64,000 nt of DNA from Runella limosa DSM 17973 (GCF_000482465.1 NZ_AXVJ01000025.1:1-64000), one strand, 5' to 3'. Numbered from the stretch's first letter, positions 1 to 9,352 are shown. Notes: a model not told the origin generated them from the letters alone. Program-made: numbers and translations.

Positions 1-1
1 C

Positions 2-316
2 ATTACTGATCCCAAAAAATTAGCCTGTCATGCAGGGGTTGCTCCTTTTGAATACCAATCTGGCAGTAGCATTAGAGGAAAAACCAAGGTTAACCATCAT
101 GCCCGAAAACGGTTAAAAAGCCTTTTTCATTTAGGAGCTATGTCCGCCATTCGAGTCAAAGGCGAAATTCAAGACTATTATTTGAGAAAGGTCGCCGAAG
201 GCAAGAACAAAATGTCAGTTTTGAATGCCGTTCGCAACAAACTCATTCATCGCATCTGCTCGGTGGTGCATCACCAGCAAAAATATGACAAAAATTATAC
301 TCGCACGCTTGCATAA
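2..316 (+). CDS. IS110-family transposase, C-terminal part (cut by window edge)
   Basis: The frame is open from the window edge to TAA at 314-316 and gives about 104 residues. It matches the C-terminal Transposase_20 domain of IS110-family recombinases: an ACHAGVAPFEYQSGSS block near the start, then a basic RKRLKS stretch, then a helical tail ending in HHQQKY. This domain carries the conserved serine (here in the SGSS motif) that works with the N-terminal DEDD domain. The N-terminal half of this copy lies left of the window. Its last 22 bases overlap a second, truncated transposase on the opposite strand, so two elements meet here head to head at their 3' ends. Whether this copy is intact cannot be seen. 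Confidence 0.85.
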   Translation: MTDPKKLACHAGVAPFEYQSGSSIRGKTKVNHHARKRLKSLFHLGAMSAIRVKGEIQDYYLRKVAEGKNKMSVLNAVRNKLIHRICSVVHHQQKYDKNYTRTLA

Positions 317-963
317 ACCATAGAAATCCGTGCGGTGATATTTTCAAATAGAGGCTTCAAATATGGGTCTGAGTCTATGAGTTCTTTAATCTGTTTTTCG
401 AGTGATTGCAAGTCTGTATCGACTCCTTTGAGTGTATGAGCAGAGTACTTTTTAGTGTCTTTTGATAAAGTTTTATTGGCCTCACAAGACTGCTGCTCAT
501 TCAAGGCTGTTAAACAAATTTGACGCACTTTTACTAATCTGTCACGAACGTCAAGTAGATTGTCCAATTGGTCAATGATAGCCCTTGGAGGCACATAAAG
601 CTTGATTTCGTCGCGATTTTTGTAAGCATAACGGGCGATACGTTGAGCATCAACAACGTCGTTCTTGCCTCTAACATCGCCCATCGAATATTTGATTTGA
701 GAACCCGACTCCAGCCAAATTGATGCTTTTCGACTTTGTAAGTATTTTAGTAAGCGAGAATGATAAATGCCTGTGTGTTCCATGCAGAAAACGGCGGCTG
801 GAATCTTGAACTTTAACGCTCGCTGTATGCTTAGTATCGTTTTGGTTATGCTCTTTATGTCGTTGCCTGAGACCAGTTCTAACACAATTTTATTGGCACT
901 GCAAACAGCCCAGTTCAAGCTTTCTTTGGAGATGTCGATACCGATAAAATACTGCGTTTCCAT
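295..963 (-). pseudogene. IS110-family transposase, N-terminal DEDD domain, 3'-truncated
   Basis: The 222-residue frame opens with the YFIGIDISKESLNWAV motif, which holds the first catalytic Asp of the RuvC-like DEDD domain. It continues with a MEHTGIYH block (second acidic position) and KNDVVDAQRIARYA (last Asp residues). Homology to IS110 proteins stops after LFENIT near residue 210. The final dozen residues are read through the right end of the neighbouring plus-strand copy. The conserved C-terminal serine domain is missing, so the protein should be inactive on its own. About 380 bases of non-coding, hairpin-rich sequence lie upstream, as expected for the left end of an IS110-group element. 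Confidence 0.8.
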
Positions 964-1017
964 GATGATTGATGTTAAGAGTTTGAGTATTTTTACGAAC
1001 CGTTGTTGAGATTTTAT

Positions 1018-1180
1018 CCGCCATCACCACGCCACGGGGCGCCCCGCTTGGCTAATGGGTTTTACCCAGATTTCTATTTGATGTTTGGATAAAGACAGGA
1101 TATAGGTCGGAGTGCCGATGCACTTCAATCCCGTGGTGGGTTCTACCCATGCGGCCCCTTAAAGTGCCTATATCCTGCTC
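1018..1180 (-). ncRNA. Candidate bridge RNA / structured left end of IS110-group element
   Basis: The sequence just upstream of the truncated transposase is rich in stems. An exact 11-bp inverted repeat (1096-1106 with 1167-1177) encloses a second pairing (1121-1125 with 1162-1166) and a TGGGT-TCT-ACCCA hairpin. A similar TGGGT-TTT-ACCCA hairpin sits near 1057-1069, followed by a GC-rich stem around 1030-1054 with a central GGGGCGCCCC. IS110-group elements (for example IS621) are known to encode a bridge RNA in this position and orientation, with two internal loops that pair to target and donor DNA. The position and the paired hairpins fit. Transcription and loop-target pairing are inferred, not seen. 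Confidence 0.4.
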
Positions 1181-1342
1181 AACAACTGGAAAGTAAACTT
1201 ACCAGTTTCTTGGTTTTGTTCAATCATACAAATCTAAAGGCGGCCCCGTCCGAAGCAAAAATTAAAAAATATCCTTCTTACTACAAATGTTTCGCCTCTA
1301 CCGAGGCTACTTTGAGTTACTCTAGAACTTTTACTCAACCAC
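1181..1342. other. Non-coding stretch beside the IS remnant, possible degenerate repeat
   Basis: This completes the gene-free stretch 964-1342. No convincing reading frame is present. Bases 1290-1318 contain a GCCTC-TACC-GAGGC hairpin followed by TACTTTGAG, loosely resembling the end of the palindromic element at 22217-22250 (TCTACTAAGAT, then GCCTCGCTGAGGC). It may be an old copy of that repeat, but the match is weak. Confidence 0.3.
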
Positions 1343-2050
1343 TCAAAACTCAGGATTTGAGACAAAATTCAGGAAAGAATTACTGTACGTTTTGTACTTT
1401 TCTTCGTTGACTTGATACAGGTACGCTCCTTTTTTAGAAGACTTTTGCTTTTCCTTTAACTTCACCAACAAATGCGTTGAAAGGATTTTACGGCTAAAAT
1501 TCCGCTTATCGAAGGTCGTTTGAAAGATGGCTTCGTACAGTTTTTGAAGCTGAGGAATTGTAAATTTTTCGGGTAAAAGCTCAAAGCCAAGCGGGTGCAA
1601 AGCTGCTTTGTAGCGTAGCTTCTGAATCGCCAAGTCTATCATTTGACGGTGGTCAAACAAAATCTCGTCGGGCATTTGGCTCACTGGAAACCACTGCGCA
1701 TGATGCACTTCGGAAACGCTCGAATCATAATGTTCGACATTAATCAGGGCAAAATACGCCACCGAAACCGTCCGTGCGATGGGATCACGGTGAATGTCCC
1801 CAAAAGTGTATAATTGTTCGAGATAGACCTCCTTCAGTCCCGTAAGTTCGTACAAAATCCGCTCGGCCGACAGTTCGAGATTTTCATTTTCGGCCAGCCA
1901 CCCTCCCATCAGCGACCAAGTGTCGATGGTAGAATCAGGCCCACGTTTTACCAGAAGGATATTCAGCTGGTTGCCATCAAACCCAAAAATAATGGAGTCA
2001 AGCGCAACAAGGTATTTAGTTTGTTTACTGTAGGATGCTATATCGAGCAT
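1343..2050 (-). CDS. Nudix-domain transcriptional regulator (NrtR/AraR-like)
   Basis: This 235-residue protein has a Nudix fold (about residues 12-140) followed by a C-terminal winged-helix domain (about 150-225), the layout of NrtR-type regulators. The Nudix box region (residues 50-72) is degenerate: the catalytic REuxEE signature reads AERILYELTG, so hydrolase activity is doubtful and the domain probably senses a ligand. In Bacteroidota such proteins include AraR-type sugar-responsive regulators and NAD-metabolism NrtR; this sequence alone does not decide which. No sugar or NAD gene adjoins it, so the regulon is unknown. It ends 379 bases from the IS remnant and is transcribed in the same direction as the downstream-lying rim genes but separately. 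Confidence 0.75.
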   Translation of the reverse strand: MLDIASYSKQTKYLVALDSIIFGFDGNQLNILLVKRGPDSTIDTWSLMGGWLAENENLELSAERILYELTGLKEVYLEQLYTFGDIHRDPIARTVSVAYFALINVEHYDSSVSEVHHAQWFPVSQMPDEILFDHRQMIDLAIQKLRYKAALHPLGFELLPEKFTIPQLQKLYEAIFQTTFDKRNFSRKILSTHLLVKLKEKQKSSKKGAYLYQVNEEKYKTYSNSFLNFVSNPEF

Positions 2051-2100
2051 AGAGTACTTTTTTCATCATAGGTTCAAAGTCGAAAAATAGCACATTTTAC

Positions 2101-3003
2101 CTATACCCCAATCGTATCCCCTTCATCCATCGGTTTTTTTTCTTCAATATACCCAATTATCAAGTCTGCGACATTAATACCTGTTACCTTTTCGATACCC
2201 TCTAATCCTGGCGAAGAGTTTACTTCCATAATCATCGGCCCCCGATTCGACCGAATCATATCAACTCCTGCCACCCGCACCCCAAGTGCTTTGGCTGCTT
2301 GCAAAGCCGCTTTTTCTTCTTCTGGTGGCAGCAAAATGGCTTCTGCTTTTCCCCCACGGTGAAGGTTTGAACGAAACTCCCCCGTCGTTCCTTGACGTTT
2401 CATGGCAGCTACCACCTTGTTACCCACCACAAACGCCCGAATATCGGCTCCGTTTGCTTCCGCAATGTATTCTTGAATCAAAACGTTGGTTTTTAGCCCA
2501 TAAAAAGCTTCAATCGTCGATTTGGCTGCTTTATTAGATTCCGCCAGCACAACCCCTACGCCTTGGGTACCTTCCAATAACTTAATAATAACAGGCGGAC
2601 CATCCACCAATTTAATCAGGCTATCAATATCTTTTGCTTGATTGGCAAAAACTGTTTTGGGAATTTGAACCCCAGCTTTAGAAAGAATTTGAAGGCTTCG
2701 CAATTTATTTCGCGACCGCATGATGGCCTGCGACTTCACCGTCGTAAAGACTTTCATCATCTCAAACTGTCGCACTATGGCACTTCCATAGTCGGTCACG
2801 GATGCGCCGATTCGGGGGATGACGGCGTCGATTCCCTCAATCTCTTTGTTTTTATACAAAATAACAGGCTTTTCTTCTTCGATGAGTACATGGCACAACG
2901 CGTGATTAATCACCACAGCCTCGTGGCCGCGTTTCTCGATGGCCTCGACTAGCATTCGAGTAGAATATAACTTAGCATTGGTTGATAAAACCGCAATTTT
3001 CAT
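2101..3003 (-). CDS. rimK: RimK-like ATP-grasp ligase (ribosomal S6 glutamylation type)
   Basis: The 300-residue protein starts [21 protein letters not shown], the usual RimK N-terminus; an in-frame ATG 18 bases upstream (3021) is less likely. An N-terminal Rossmann-like domain is followed by the ATP-grasp domain, with a glycine-rich loop ([15 protein letters not shown]), the HRGGKAE segment and the Mg-binding [13 protein letters not shown] motif near the C-terminus. RimK adds glutamate residues to the C-terminus of ribosomal protein S6; relatives ligate amino acids to other substrates. The gene lies 117 bases downstream of a RimB-like retropepsin gene on the same strand, a known pairing. It has its own candidate promoter at 3075-3103. 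Confidence 0.85.
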   Translation of the reverse strand: MKIAVLSTNAKLYSTRMLVEAIEKRGHEAVVINHALCHVLIEEEKPVILYKNKEIEGIDAVIPRIGASVTDYGSAIVRQFEMMKVFTTVKSQAIMRSRNKLRSLQILSKAGVQIPKTVFANQAKDIDSLIKLVDGPPVIIKLLEGTQGVGVVLAESNKAAKSTIEAFYGLKTNVLIQEYIAEANGADIRAFVVGNKVVAAMKRQGTTGEFRSNLHRGGKAEAILLPPEEEKAALQAAKALGVRVAGVDMIRSNRGPMIMEVNSSPGLEGIEKVTGINVADLIIGYIEEKKPMDEGDTIGV

Positions 3004-3074
3004 AATTGGAAAGGCAAACAATTGAACTTGCAGCGAGGCTTCCTTTTACCCTAGCATTTTAAGTTCCTACGTGA

Positions 3075-3103
3075 CAAAATTATAAGGAAGTACGTTGAGA
3101 CAA
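3075..3103 (-). promoter_or_regulatory. Candidate promoter of rimK-like gene
   Basis: On the minus strand there is a TAATTTTG match to the Bacteroidota -7 box TAnnTTTG (3082 to 3075), with TTG at 3103-3101 as the -33 element, 18 bases apart. This spacing is one base short of the 19-21 norm. It would give a leader of about 68 nt before the ATG at 3003. Confidence 0.4.
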
Positions 3104-3120
3104 TATTACGTTTTTGTTAA

Positions 3121-3591
3121 CTACGCTTTGGTCCTACTTTTGCGTTGCATAAAATCGTAGGATAAATTTTCGAGAGAGACATCCACCAAAAACCGACTAC
3201 GCAGCAATTTTCGGCCTAAAAGCACGGGATAACGCATCTGAGAGCGGTCAGCCAGCGAAAACTCGGTTTTGATGATTTTGCCAAACAACAGCACTTTGGT
3301 TTTGATGACATACCGCATTTCAGTTTGGCCAAAGGAGTTTTTGATGGCTTTTAGCTCAAATTGGTCGGTGGTAAATTGTTGATGTTTTTCGCTGCGATGA
3401 GCAGGCAAGAAAAAAGAAAGTACTCCTTCTTCTACGCTTATTTTAAAACAATGGATAGACGAAGTATAAGCGCCCGTGTCAATTTTAACGCGCACGTTCG
3501 TCAACCCCAAGTCAGGGAAATCTATTATGTCGTTACGGCCGATGGCCCGTTTTTCGGTCGGGCTAGGCTTTTTTTTCTTCTTGACTGCCAT
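3121..3591 (-). CDS. RimB-like retropepsin / 'ATP-dependent zinc protease' family protein
   Basis: The 156-residue protein carries KIDTGAYTSSIH at residues 36-47, the DTGA active-site motif of the PF05618 family. That family was originally called ATP-dependent zinc protease and is now seen as retropepsin-like; RimB, partner of RimK in some bacteria, belongs to it. A second conserved block, YPVLLGRKLLRSRFLVDVS, lies near residues 121-139. The N-terminus is very basic (a run of lysines). The pairing with rimK suggests a role in trimming or controlling S6 poly-glutamate tails; this is inference from the RimABK system. The start ATG sits only about two bases from the predicted transcription start, so the mRNA may be nearly leaderless. 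Confidence 0.75.
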   Translation of the reverse strand: MAVKKKKKPSPTEKRAIGRNDIIDFPDLGLTNVRVKIDTGAYTSSIHCFKISVEEGVLSFFLPAHRSEKHQQFTTDQFELKAIKNSFGQTEMRYVIKTKVLLFGKIIKTEFSLADRSQMRYPVLLGRKLLRSRFLVDVSLENLSYDFMQRKSRTKA

Positions 3592-3596
3592 CGTAA

Positions 3597-3629
3597 CAAA
3601 AGTACAGCAAAAAGTTAACTTGTTACAAC
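3597..3629 (-). promoter_or_regulatory. Promoter of rimB-like gene, nearly leaderless
   Basis: TACTTTTG on the minus strand (3604 to 3597) matches TAnnTTTG exactly. GTTG at 3629-3626 gives a -33 TTG with 21-base spacing. The start codon begins at 3591, so transcription would start at or within a few bases of the ATG. Confidence 0.5.
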
Positions 3630-4109
3630 ACGTTTTATCTGTTTTTAATGGTAAAATTCCTTACAATTTTGGTAGTATCTTAACCAAAAATAGGACAAAA
3701 ACGCTTTTTATTTGCACACTCAAACTAATTTCAACCAAGTGCTAAACTCAAAAAACTTTATTGAACCATATCAACATAAAAGAAAATTACATATTTATCA
3801 ACTAAGAATAGTTTGCTTAAAAATTATAAAAAAATCGCTTTTTCAGTCAAAATATAGTCAGTATTTGCAAAAAACAGCTAAGTTTTTTGCACTATATCAG
3901 TATATATTTGTACATTATATCATGTAAGAGATTTTATCGTCGCCTTACGCCTATCTATCAACCTAAACATGCTTTATGACCCACTGATACTCAGCTTCTT
4001 GAGGAGTATTTTTAGGCTGCTACAGCCTCTTCGTCCCAACTCCAAAAATTGATTTTCTCTAATACCGAATTTTTTTATTTTATCTATCAATTCATAATCC
4101 CAATTTCTT
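3630..4109. other. AT-rich intergenic region upstream of the SusC gene
   Basis: No supported gene lies between the rimB-like promoter and the SusC start. The stretch is strongly AT-rich compared with its neighbours. A TATATTTG -7-like box at 3903-3910 lacks a well-spaced -33 element; if used, it gives a leader of about 200 nt. Short frames here look random. Confidence 0.5.
3903..3910 (+). promoter_or_regulatory. Possible -7 box for the SusC/SusD operon
   Basis: TATATTTG matches TAnnTTTG. The only nearby TTTG (3886-3889) is 13 bases away, too close for a standard -33. In AT-rich sequence this match could be chance. Confidence 0.25.
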
Positions 4110-7100
4110 ATGACAAAAGTGAGCTACAAACTCAGTTTGCTAAGAATGCCTCTGGCGATGCTACTCGTGGGTCACACGATTAGCAGTTATGCCCAAGAAG
4201 CAACTCGGTGGCAAGCACGTCAAGAAAGCAAATCGGTGGTATTTGCTAAACTCCAACCTGAGCGCAACTCAGGGAACCTGGCGATTACCGTCAAAGGTAA
4301 AATCACAGACGAGCAAGGGCAGCCTTTGCCTGGCGTAAGTGTGGTGGTCAAAGGAACCTCGGTGGGTACATCCAGCGACATCAACGGCGCTTACTCTATC
4401 AACGTCACGGATGAAAAAAGTGCCACGTTGGTATTCTCCTTTATTGGTTATCTTTCTCAAGAAATCCCAGTAAGCAACCGTTCAAGCGTCAATGTCACTT
4501 TGGCAGTTGACGTAAAATCCCTCAATGAAGTTGTAGTTGTAGGTTACGGTGTTCAAAAGAAAGAAACTGTAACAGGGTCAGTTGTGAGCGTAAAAGGGGG
4601 TGACTTGGTAAAATCGCCAGCCGTTAACCTTTCACAATCACTCGCAGGACGTTTGCCAGGGGTTGTTGCTACCAACCGTAGCGGTGAGCCAGGGTACGAC
4701 GGGGCAGGTATTCGTATCCGTGGTTCAAACACCTTAGGAAACAACTCTGCTTTGGTCGTAATCGATGGTATTCCTGGTCGTGAGGGGGGCTTAGACCGTA
4801 TCAACCCGAATGACATCGAAAGTATCTCCGTTTTGAAAGATGCTTCGGCAGCGATTTACGGAGCGCGTGCGGCGAACGGGGTTATTTTGATCACCACTAA
4901 GCGTGGTAAGTCAGGTAAACCAGAGCTTTCGTATTCGTTGAACCAAGGTTGGTCTCAGCCTACGAAACTTCCATCGTTGGCCAATGCGTCTCAGTATGCT
5001 GAAATGTTGAACGACTTAGACATTTATGGCTTACCATCATCAGAATGGGCTGCTGCTACGGCTGCTTACAAATCGGCGGGGGTTTATACAACCGCTGCTG
5101 GTGCACAACGTAAGGCACCTTATCAGCCTGACGATTTCAAAAAATACAATGACGGCTCTGATCCATGGGGACACCCAGATACTGATTGGTATAGCGCTAC
5201 GCTCAAAAACTGGTCGCCACAGATACGCCACAACGTACAATTGAATGGTGGCAGCGAAAACGTAAAATACTTAGCATCATTGGGTTATCAAAACCAAACT
5301 GGTAACTACATCAACTCTGCAACGGGTTATAAGCAGTACGATTTCCGTATCAACCTTGATGCAAAAGTTAACAAGTTTATCAACGTAAACTTAGGGGTAA
5401 CGGGCCGCCAAGAATACCGTTTCTTCCCAACGAAAGGTGCTGGCGCCATTTTCCGTATGTTGATGCGTGGTAAGCCAAACCAACCTGCTTACTGGCCAAA
5501 CGGTCTTCCAGGTCCTGACATCGAAAACGGTGAAAACCCAGTAACAATCACGACCAACGCCACTGGTTACGACCAAGATAAACGTAACTACTTGCAAACC
5601 AATGGTCAGTTGGACATCAAAATCCCTGGTGTTGAAGGGTTGAAATTTACAGGAACAGCTTCAATCGACGTTTTGTCAAGAAACCAACGTCGTTGGGAAA
5701 CACCTTGGACACTCTACGAACGCGGAACTGGCTTTGAAGCAGACGGCGTAACGCCAAAACTCATCGCAAGTAAGCGTGGACCAGCTGAACCACGTTTGAC
5801 ATTGACCAATACCAACCAGCTCAACGTCTTGTTGGGAGGAGTTCTCTCTTACGAGCGTAATTTTGGAGGTCATGGTGTTACTGTTTTGGCGGGTACCAAC
5901 AAAGAAACTATCCAAGGTGATAACTTCAATGCGTACCGTCGTTATTTCCTTTCTACTGCCCTTGACCAAATCTTTGCGGGTGGTGACTTGGAGAAAAACA
6001 ACGGTGGTGGCGCTTTCGAGCGCGCTCGTTTGAACTACTTCGGTCGGGTTGCTTACAACTATAAAGAGAAATATTTGGCTGAGTTCTTGTGGCGTTACGA
6101 CGGTTCAGACATGTTCCCTTCTGCAACACGTTATGGTTTCTTCCCTGGAGCCATGGTGGGCTGGGTGCTTTCTGAAGAGGAGTTCATCAAAAAATCACTT
6201 CCAATTTTCAACTATTTGAAACTTCGTGCGTCATACGGACAAATGGGTAACGACCAAGTGTATTTGCCAAATACTGAAACTCTTGCAACTTACCAGTACT
6301 TGTCAACCTACGGTTTCCGCAGCTATATTATCAACAACACGGAAACAAAAACGTTGTTCGAAACACGTGTACCTAACAATACCATCACTTGGGAAGTGGC
6401 AAACAATGCTGACATTGGTTTGGAAGGTCAGTTGTTGGGCGGCAAAATCAGTTTTGAATTTGACGTATTTTCTAACAAGCGTACCAATATCTTATGGTTT
6501 AAAAACGCATCGGTTCCTCAATCAACTGGTTTGACATTGCCAGCTCAAAACATCGGTGAAGTATCAAACAAAGGATGGGAATTCAGCATTGGCTACCGTA
6601 GCCAATCTGGGCCGTTCAAGTACAGTGCAAACGTAAATGGTGGTTATGCTCAAAACAAAATCTTGTTCTGGGACGAAGCTCCAGGAGCTCCTGACTGGCA
6701 ACGTACTACTGGCAAACCTATCAATGCCGTACAAGCTTATGTTTATGACGGCGTATTTAAAGATCAGCAAGAAATCAATGAAAACAAAATTGATTACAAG
6801 GCTATCGTAAATACACTCCGCCCTGGTGATATGAAATACCTTGACTACAACGGTGACGGTAAAATCACTCCAGACGACCAAGTACGTACTACGTTCAACA
6901 ACATTCCTAAATTCCAAGGAGGTATCAGCTTGATGGGTAGCTACAAAGGCTTTGACGTAAACATCTTGTTCCAAGGTTCTACAGGGGCAAAACAATACGT
7001 TAGTCCAGGAGAAATGGGTAACATCGGTAACTACTTGTTAAATATGTACACTGACCGTTGGACAGTAGAAAACCCAAGCAGCGTTCACCCTCGTATCGCT

Positions 7101-7370
7101 AACCGTAGCGACCAGTACTTCTCAGGAGGTAACACCTACTGGTTTAAGAACCGTGACTATATTCGTTTGAAAAACTTTGAAGTAGGTTATACGCTTCCGT
7201 TTTCTCTAACAAACAAGGTAGGAATGAATAATTTCCGCTTGTATGTCAATGGTCTTAACTTGTTCACAATCAGCAAATTTAAGGATTTTGACCCAGAATC
7301 AGATTCTACAACAGGTCAATACTATCCACAACAACGGATTATCAACGCTGGTTTATCAGTTACATTCTAA
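4110..7370 (+). CDS. SusC/RagA-family TonB-dependent outer-membrane transporter
   Basis: This 1086-residue protein has a signal peptide (about 1-28, ending SSYAQ) and a carboxypeptidase-regulatory-like domain (about 60-135, starting VKGKITDEQGQPLPGVSV). A TonB box EVVVVGYG follows at 140-147, then a plug domain (about 150-270, with IRGSNTLGNNSALVVIDGIP) and a long beta-barrel ending in RIINAGLSVTF with a terminal aromatic residue. SusC proteins import oligosaccharides or peptides across the outer membrane with a SusD lid lipoprotein, powered by TonB. The SusD gene begins 19 bases downstream. No glycoside hydrolase or regulator (ECF sigma, hybrid kinase) adjoins the pair, so the substrate is unknown. 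Confidence 0.95.
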   Translation: MTKVSYKLSLLRMPLAMLLVGHTISSYAQEATRWQARQESKSVVFAKLQPERNSGNLAITVKGKITDEQGQPLPGVSVVVKGTSVGTSSDINGAYSINVTDEKSATLVFSFIGYLSQEIPVSNRSSVNVTLAVDVKSLNEVVVVGYGVQKKETVTGSVVSVKGGDLVKSPAVNLSQSLAGRLPGVVATNRSGEPGYDGAGIRIRGSNTLGNNSALVVIDGIPGREGGLDRINPNDIESISVLKDASAAIYGARAANGVILITTKRGKSGKPELSYSLNQGWSQPTKLPSLANASQYAEMLNDLDIYGLPSSEWAAATAAYKSAGVYTTAAGAQRKAPYQPDDFKKYNDGSDPWGHPDTDWYSATLKNWSPQIRHNVQLNGGSENVKYLASLGYQNQTGNYINSATGYKQYDFRINLDAKVNKFINVNLGVTGRQEYRFFPTKGAGAIFRMLMRGKPNQPAYWPNGLPGPDIENGENPVTITTNATGYDQDKRNYLQTNGQLDIKIPGVEGLKFTGTASIDVLSRNQRRWETPWTLYERGTGFEADGVTPKLIASKRGPAEPRLTLTNTNQLNVLLGGVLSYERNFGGHGVTVLAGTNKETIQGDNFNAYRRYFLSTALDQIFAGGDLEKNNGGGAFERARLNYFGRVAYNYKEKYLAEFLWRYDGSDMFPSATRYGFFPGAMVGWVLSEEEFIKKSLPIFNYLKLRASYGQMGNDQVYLPNTETLATYQYLSTYGFRSYIINNTETKTLFETRVPNNTITWEVANNADIGLEGQLLGGKISFEFDVFSNKRTNILWFKNASVPQSTGLTLPAQNIGEVSNKGWEFSIGYRSQSGPFKYSANVNGGYAQNKILFWDEAPGAPDWQRTTGKPINAVQAYVYDGVFKDQQEINENKIDYKAIVNTLRPGDMKYLDYNGDGKITPDDQVRTTFNNIPKFQGGISLMGSYKGFDVNILFQGSTGAKQYVSPGEMGNIGNYLLNMYTDRWTVENPSSVHPRIANRSDQYFSGGNTYWFKNRDYIRLKNFEVGYTLPFSLTNKVGMNNFRLYVNGLNLFTISKFKDFDPESDSTTGQYYPQQRIINAGLSVTF

Positions 7371-7389
7371 TTTCTTTGACAGAAACAAC

Positions 7390-9326
7390 ATGAAAGGATT
7401 CAACTATTTATCTATCACTGCCGTTTCAGCCGCTTTATTTCTTTCTAGCTGCAATGGCGATTTTGTCAATACCAAACCTTTAGATCAGCTTTCTGAATCG
7501 ACGGTATGGACTGACGCGGCTTTAAGTGAAGCCTTTGTAACCGAAATTTACGCAGGACTAGGACAGGGTGGTTTTAATGAGCAAATGCTCGCCTCTCTAA
7601 CCGATGAAACCATCTTTACTCACCCTGGTCGTAGCATTACGACCATCACGGAATCTCGTTCTAACCCTGCCGATCCAGGATGGATCAACGGTACCCTTAG
7701 CTGGCAGCAAATGTTCATTCGTATTCGTGCTTGTAACTTAGCACTTAGCAAACTTGAAAAGCCTCTATTTACTGACGCAACGCTAGTCGAGCGCTTGAAA
7801 GGAGAAGCCAAGTTTTTACGCGCTTACTACAACCACCAATTGGTGCGCTACTACGGAGGTTTTCCAGTAGTAGAGCGTCCAAAGGAGAAGCCAAGTTTTT
7901 ACGCGCTTACTACAACCACCAATTGGTGCGCTACTACGGAGGTTTTCCAGTAGTAGAGCGTCCATACGAATTGGGCGAGGCAGATTACCTAGCAGAGCGT
8001 AGCACATTTGAACAATGTGTAAACGCGATTGTCAAAGATTGTGACGAAGCTGCTACGTTATTGAATGGAAAATCACTTGCGGCTGGCCGTGCCAACCGTG
8101 CGGCGGCTTTGGCCCTTAAAGCACGTATCCTTACGTATGCGGCCAGTGATTTGCACGATATGACAAAAGCAAAAGCAAAGTCAACAGTATTGGCAAGCTT
8201 CTCAAAACCAGAATTAGTCGGTTATACGAGCGGTAGCCAAGCTGATCGTTGGCAAAAAGCAAAAGATGCTGCCAAAGCAGTATTGGATTTGTCTGGCTAT
8301 GGCTATGCACTTACACTATCGGCACCAGCTTCAAAAGACGACGGGTTCAACAACTACCATAACATTGCAATGGCAAGAAACGGTGGTGAAAAAGAGCTTT
8401 TGATGGCGCGCTATTTTATCAATGCAAAACAAGAAGACGGTGGCCGCCAAGGTCTTTTCAACGGCCCTAACGGTTATCACAACTGGGCAGGAAATACGCC
8501 TATTCAGTTGATGGTGGATGACTACGAAATGATGGACGGTAGCAAGTTTGACTGGAGCAAAGCAGAACACGCTGCTAAACCTTACGACAACCGCGACCCA
8601 CGTTTCTACGCTTCTATTCTTTACGATGGCTCTAACTGGAAACCACGTACGGCCGACGTAGCCGCGAAAGATCCCGTTAACCAAATCCAAACAGGAACGT
8701 ACGAAATCACAAGTGGTAGCTCTAAAGTACCTGTTTTCGGGCTCGACACTCGTAAATCGTCGGTAGAAGACTGGAACGGTAGCTACACAGGTTATTACGT
8801 TCGTAAGTTTGTGGATCCTAACCCAGCGATTGTTGACCAAAATACGTGGCAGCAAATTCCTTGGCCAGTATTGCGCTACACCGAAGCGGTATTCAACTAT
8901 GCCGAAGCGTGTATTGAACTTGGCCAAGATGCCGAAGCTCGTACATGGCTCAACAAAATCCGTTTCCGTTCGGGTATGCCAGCACTCACTGAGTCTGGAG
9001 ATGCGCTTCGTCAGCGTTTACGCAACGAAAAACGCGTTGAAATGTACTTGGAAGAGCAACGCTACCACGATACTCGTCGTTGGATGATTGCTCCAACAAC
9101 CCTCGGACGTAAAGCCAACGGTATCAACGTAACGGGTACGCTCAAAGCAGGTAAAACTGTTACGCTTTATAAGTACGACCCAACTAGCTACGATTACACT
9201 TACAAAGTATTTGAAATCGACCCTGGTAAGGAAAACCGTGCTTGGTTGGATAAGATGTATTATTTGCCAATTCACCGCGATGAAATGAACCGTAACAGCA
9301 AGTTGGTTCAAAACCCTGGTTACTAG
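7390..9326 (+). pseudogene. SusD/RagB-family lipoprotein, frameshifted by an 83-bp tandem duplication
   Basis: The gene starts MKGFNYLSITAVSAALFLSSC (lipobox LSSC, lipidation Cys at residue 21) and runs in frame to an exact 83-bp tandem duplication at 7798-7880 / 7881-7963. Because 83 is not a multiple of three, the first frame ends at 7953 and the rest of SusD continues in another frame to TAG at 9326. Removing one copy joins GFPVVERP to YELGEADYL and restores a SusD of about 617 residues, with normal SusD-like and C-terminal RagB/SusD segments (LRNEKRVEMYLEEQRYHD). As read, the lid protein of the transporter is broken. Assembly error, a recent mutation or a reversible duplication switch are all possible. 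Everything outside the repeat looks conserved and unbroken. Confidence 0.9.
7798..7963. repeat. Exact 83-bp tandem duplication inside susD-like gene
   Basis: Bases 7798-7880 are identical to 7881-7963, base for base. The unit encodes a KGEAKFLRAYYNHQLVRYYG segment and the following GFPVVERP of SusD. The second copy shifts the frame by two bases. Confidence 0.97.
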
Positions 9327-9352
9327 GCCATTTCATAGCAGTTATCTATTTG

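Larger units (their letters stand above)
1..1210. mobile_element. IS110-family element remnants, two copies meeting near 316-345
   Basis: Two transposase pieces of the same family converge here. The plus-strand copy supplies a C-terminal domain ending at 316. The minus-strand copy supplies an N-terminal domain starting at 963 that loses homology near 345. A simple reading is that the plus-strand copy, whose right end lies a few tens of bases after 316, inserted into the minus-strand copy, leaving the rest of that gene beyond the left edge. An inversion inside one element is the alternative. The right boundary near 1210 is a guess from where the structured leader ends. No terminal inverted repeat or target duplication was identified; IS110 elements usually lack both. 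Confidence 0.6.

Noticed and set aside
1210-1410. A 66-codon plus-strand open frame after the IS remnant
   Set aside because: It runs antisense into the Nudix regulator gene and through a repeat-like hairpin; no motif supports it.
3476-3927. Open frames in the AT-rich spacer before the SusC gene
   Set aside because: They overlap the rimB-like gene or consist of low-information AT-rich codons with no start context.
8331-8927. A 198-codon minus-strand open frame inside the SusD gene
   Set aside because: It lies antisense to well conserved SusD coding sequence and encodes a low-complexity protein rich in Val and Arg with no recognisable motif.
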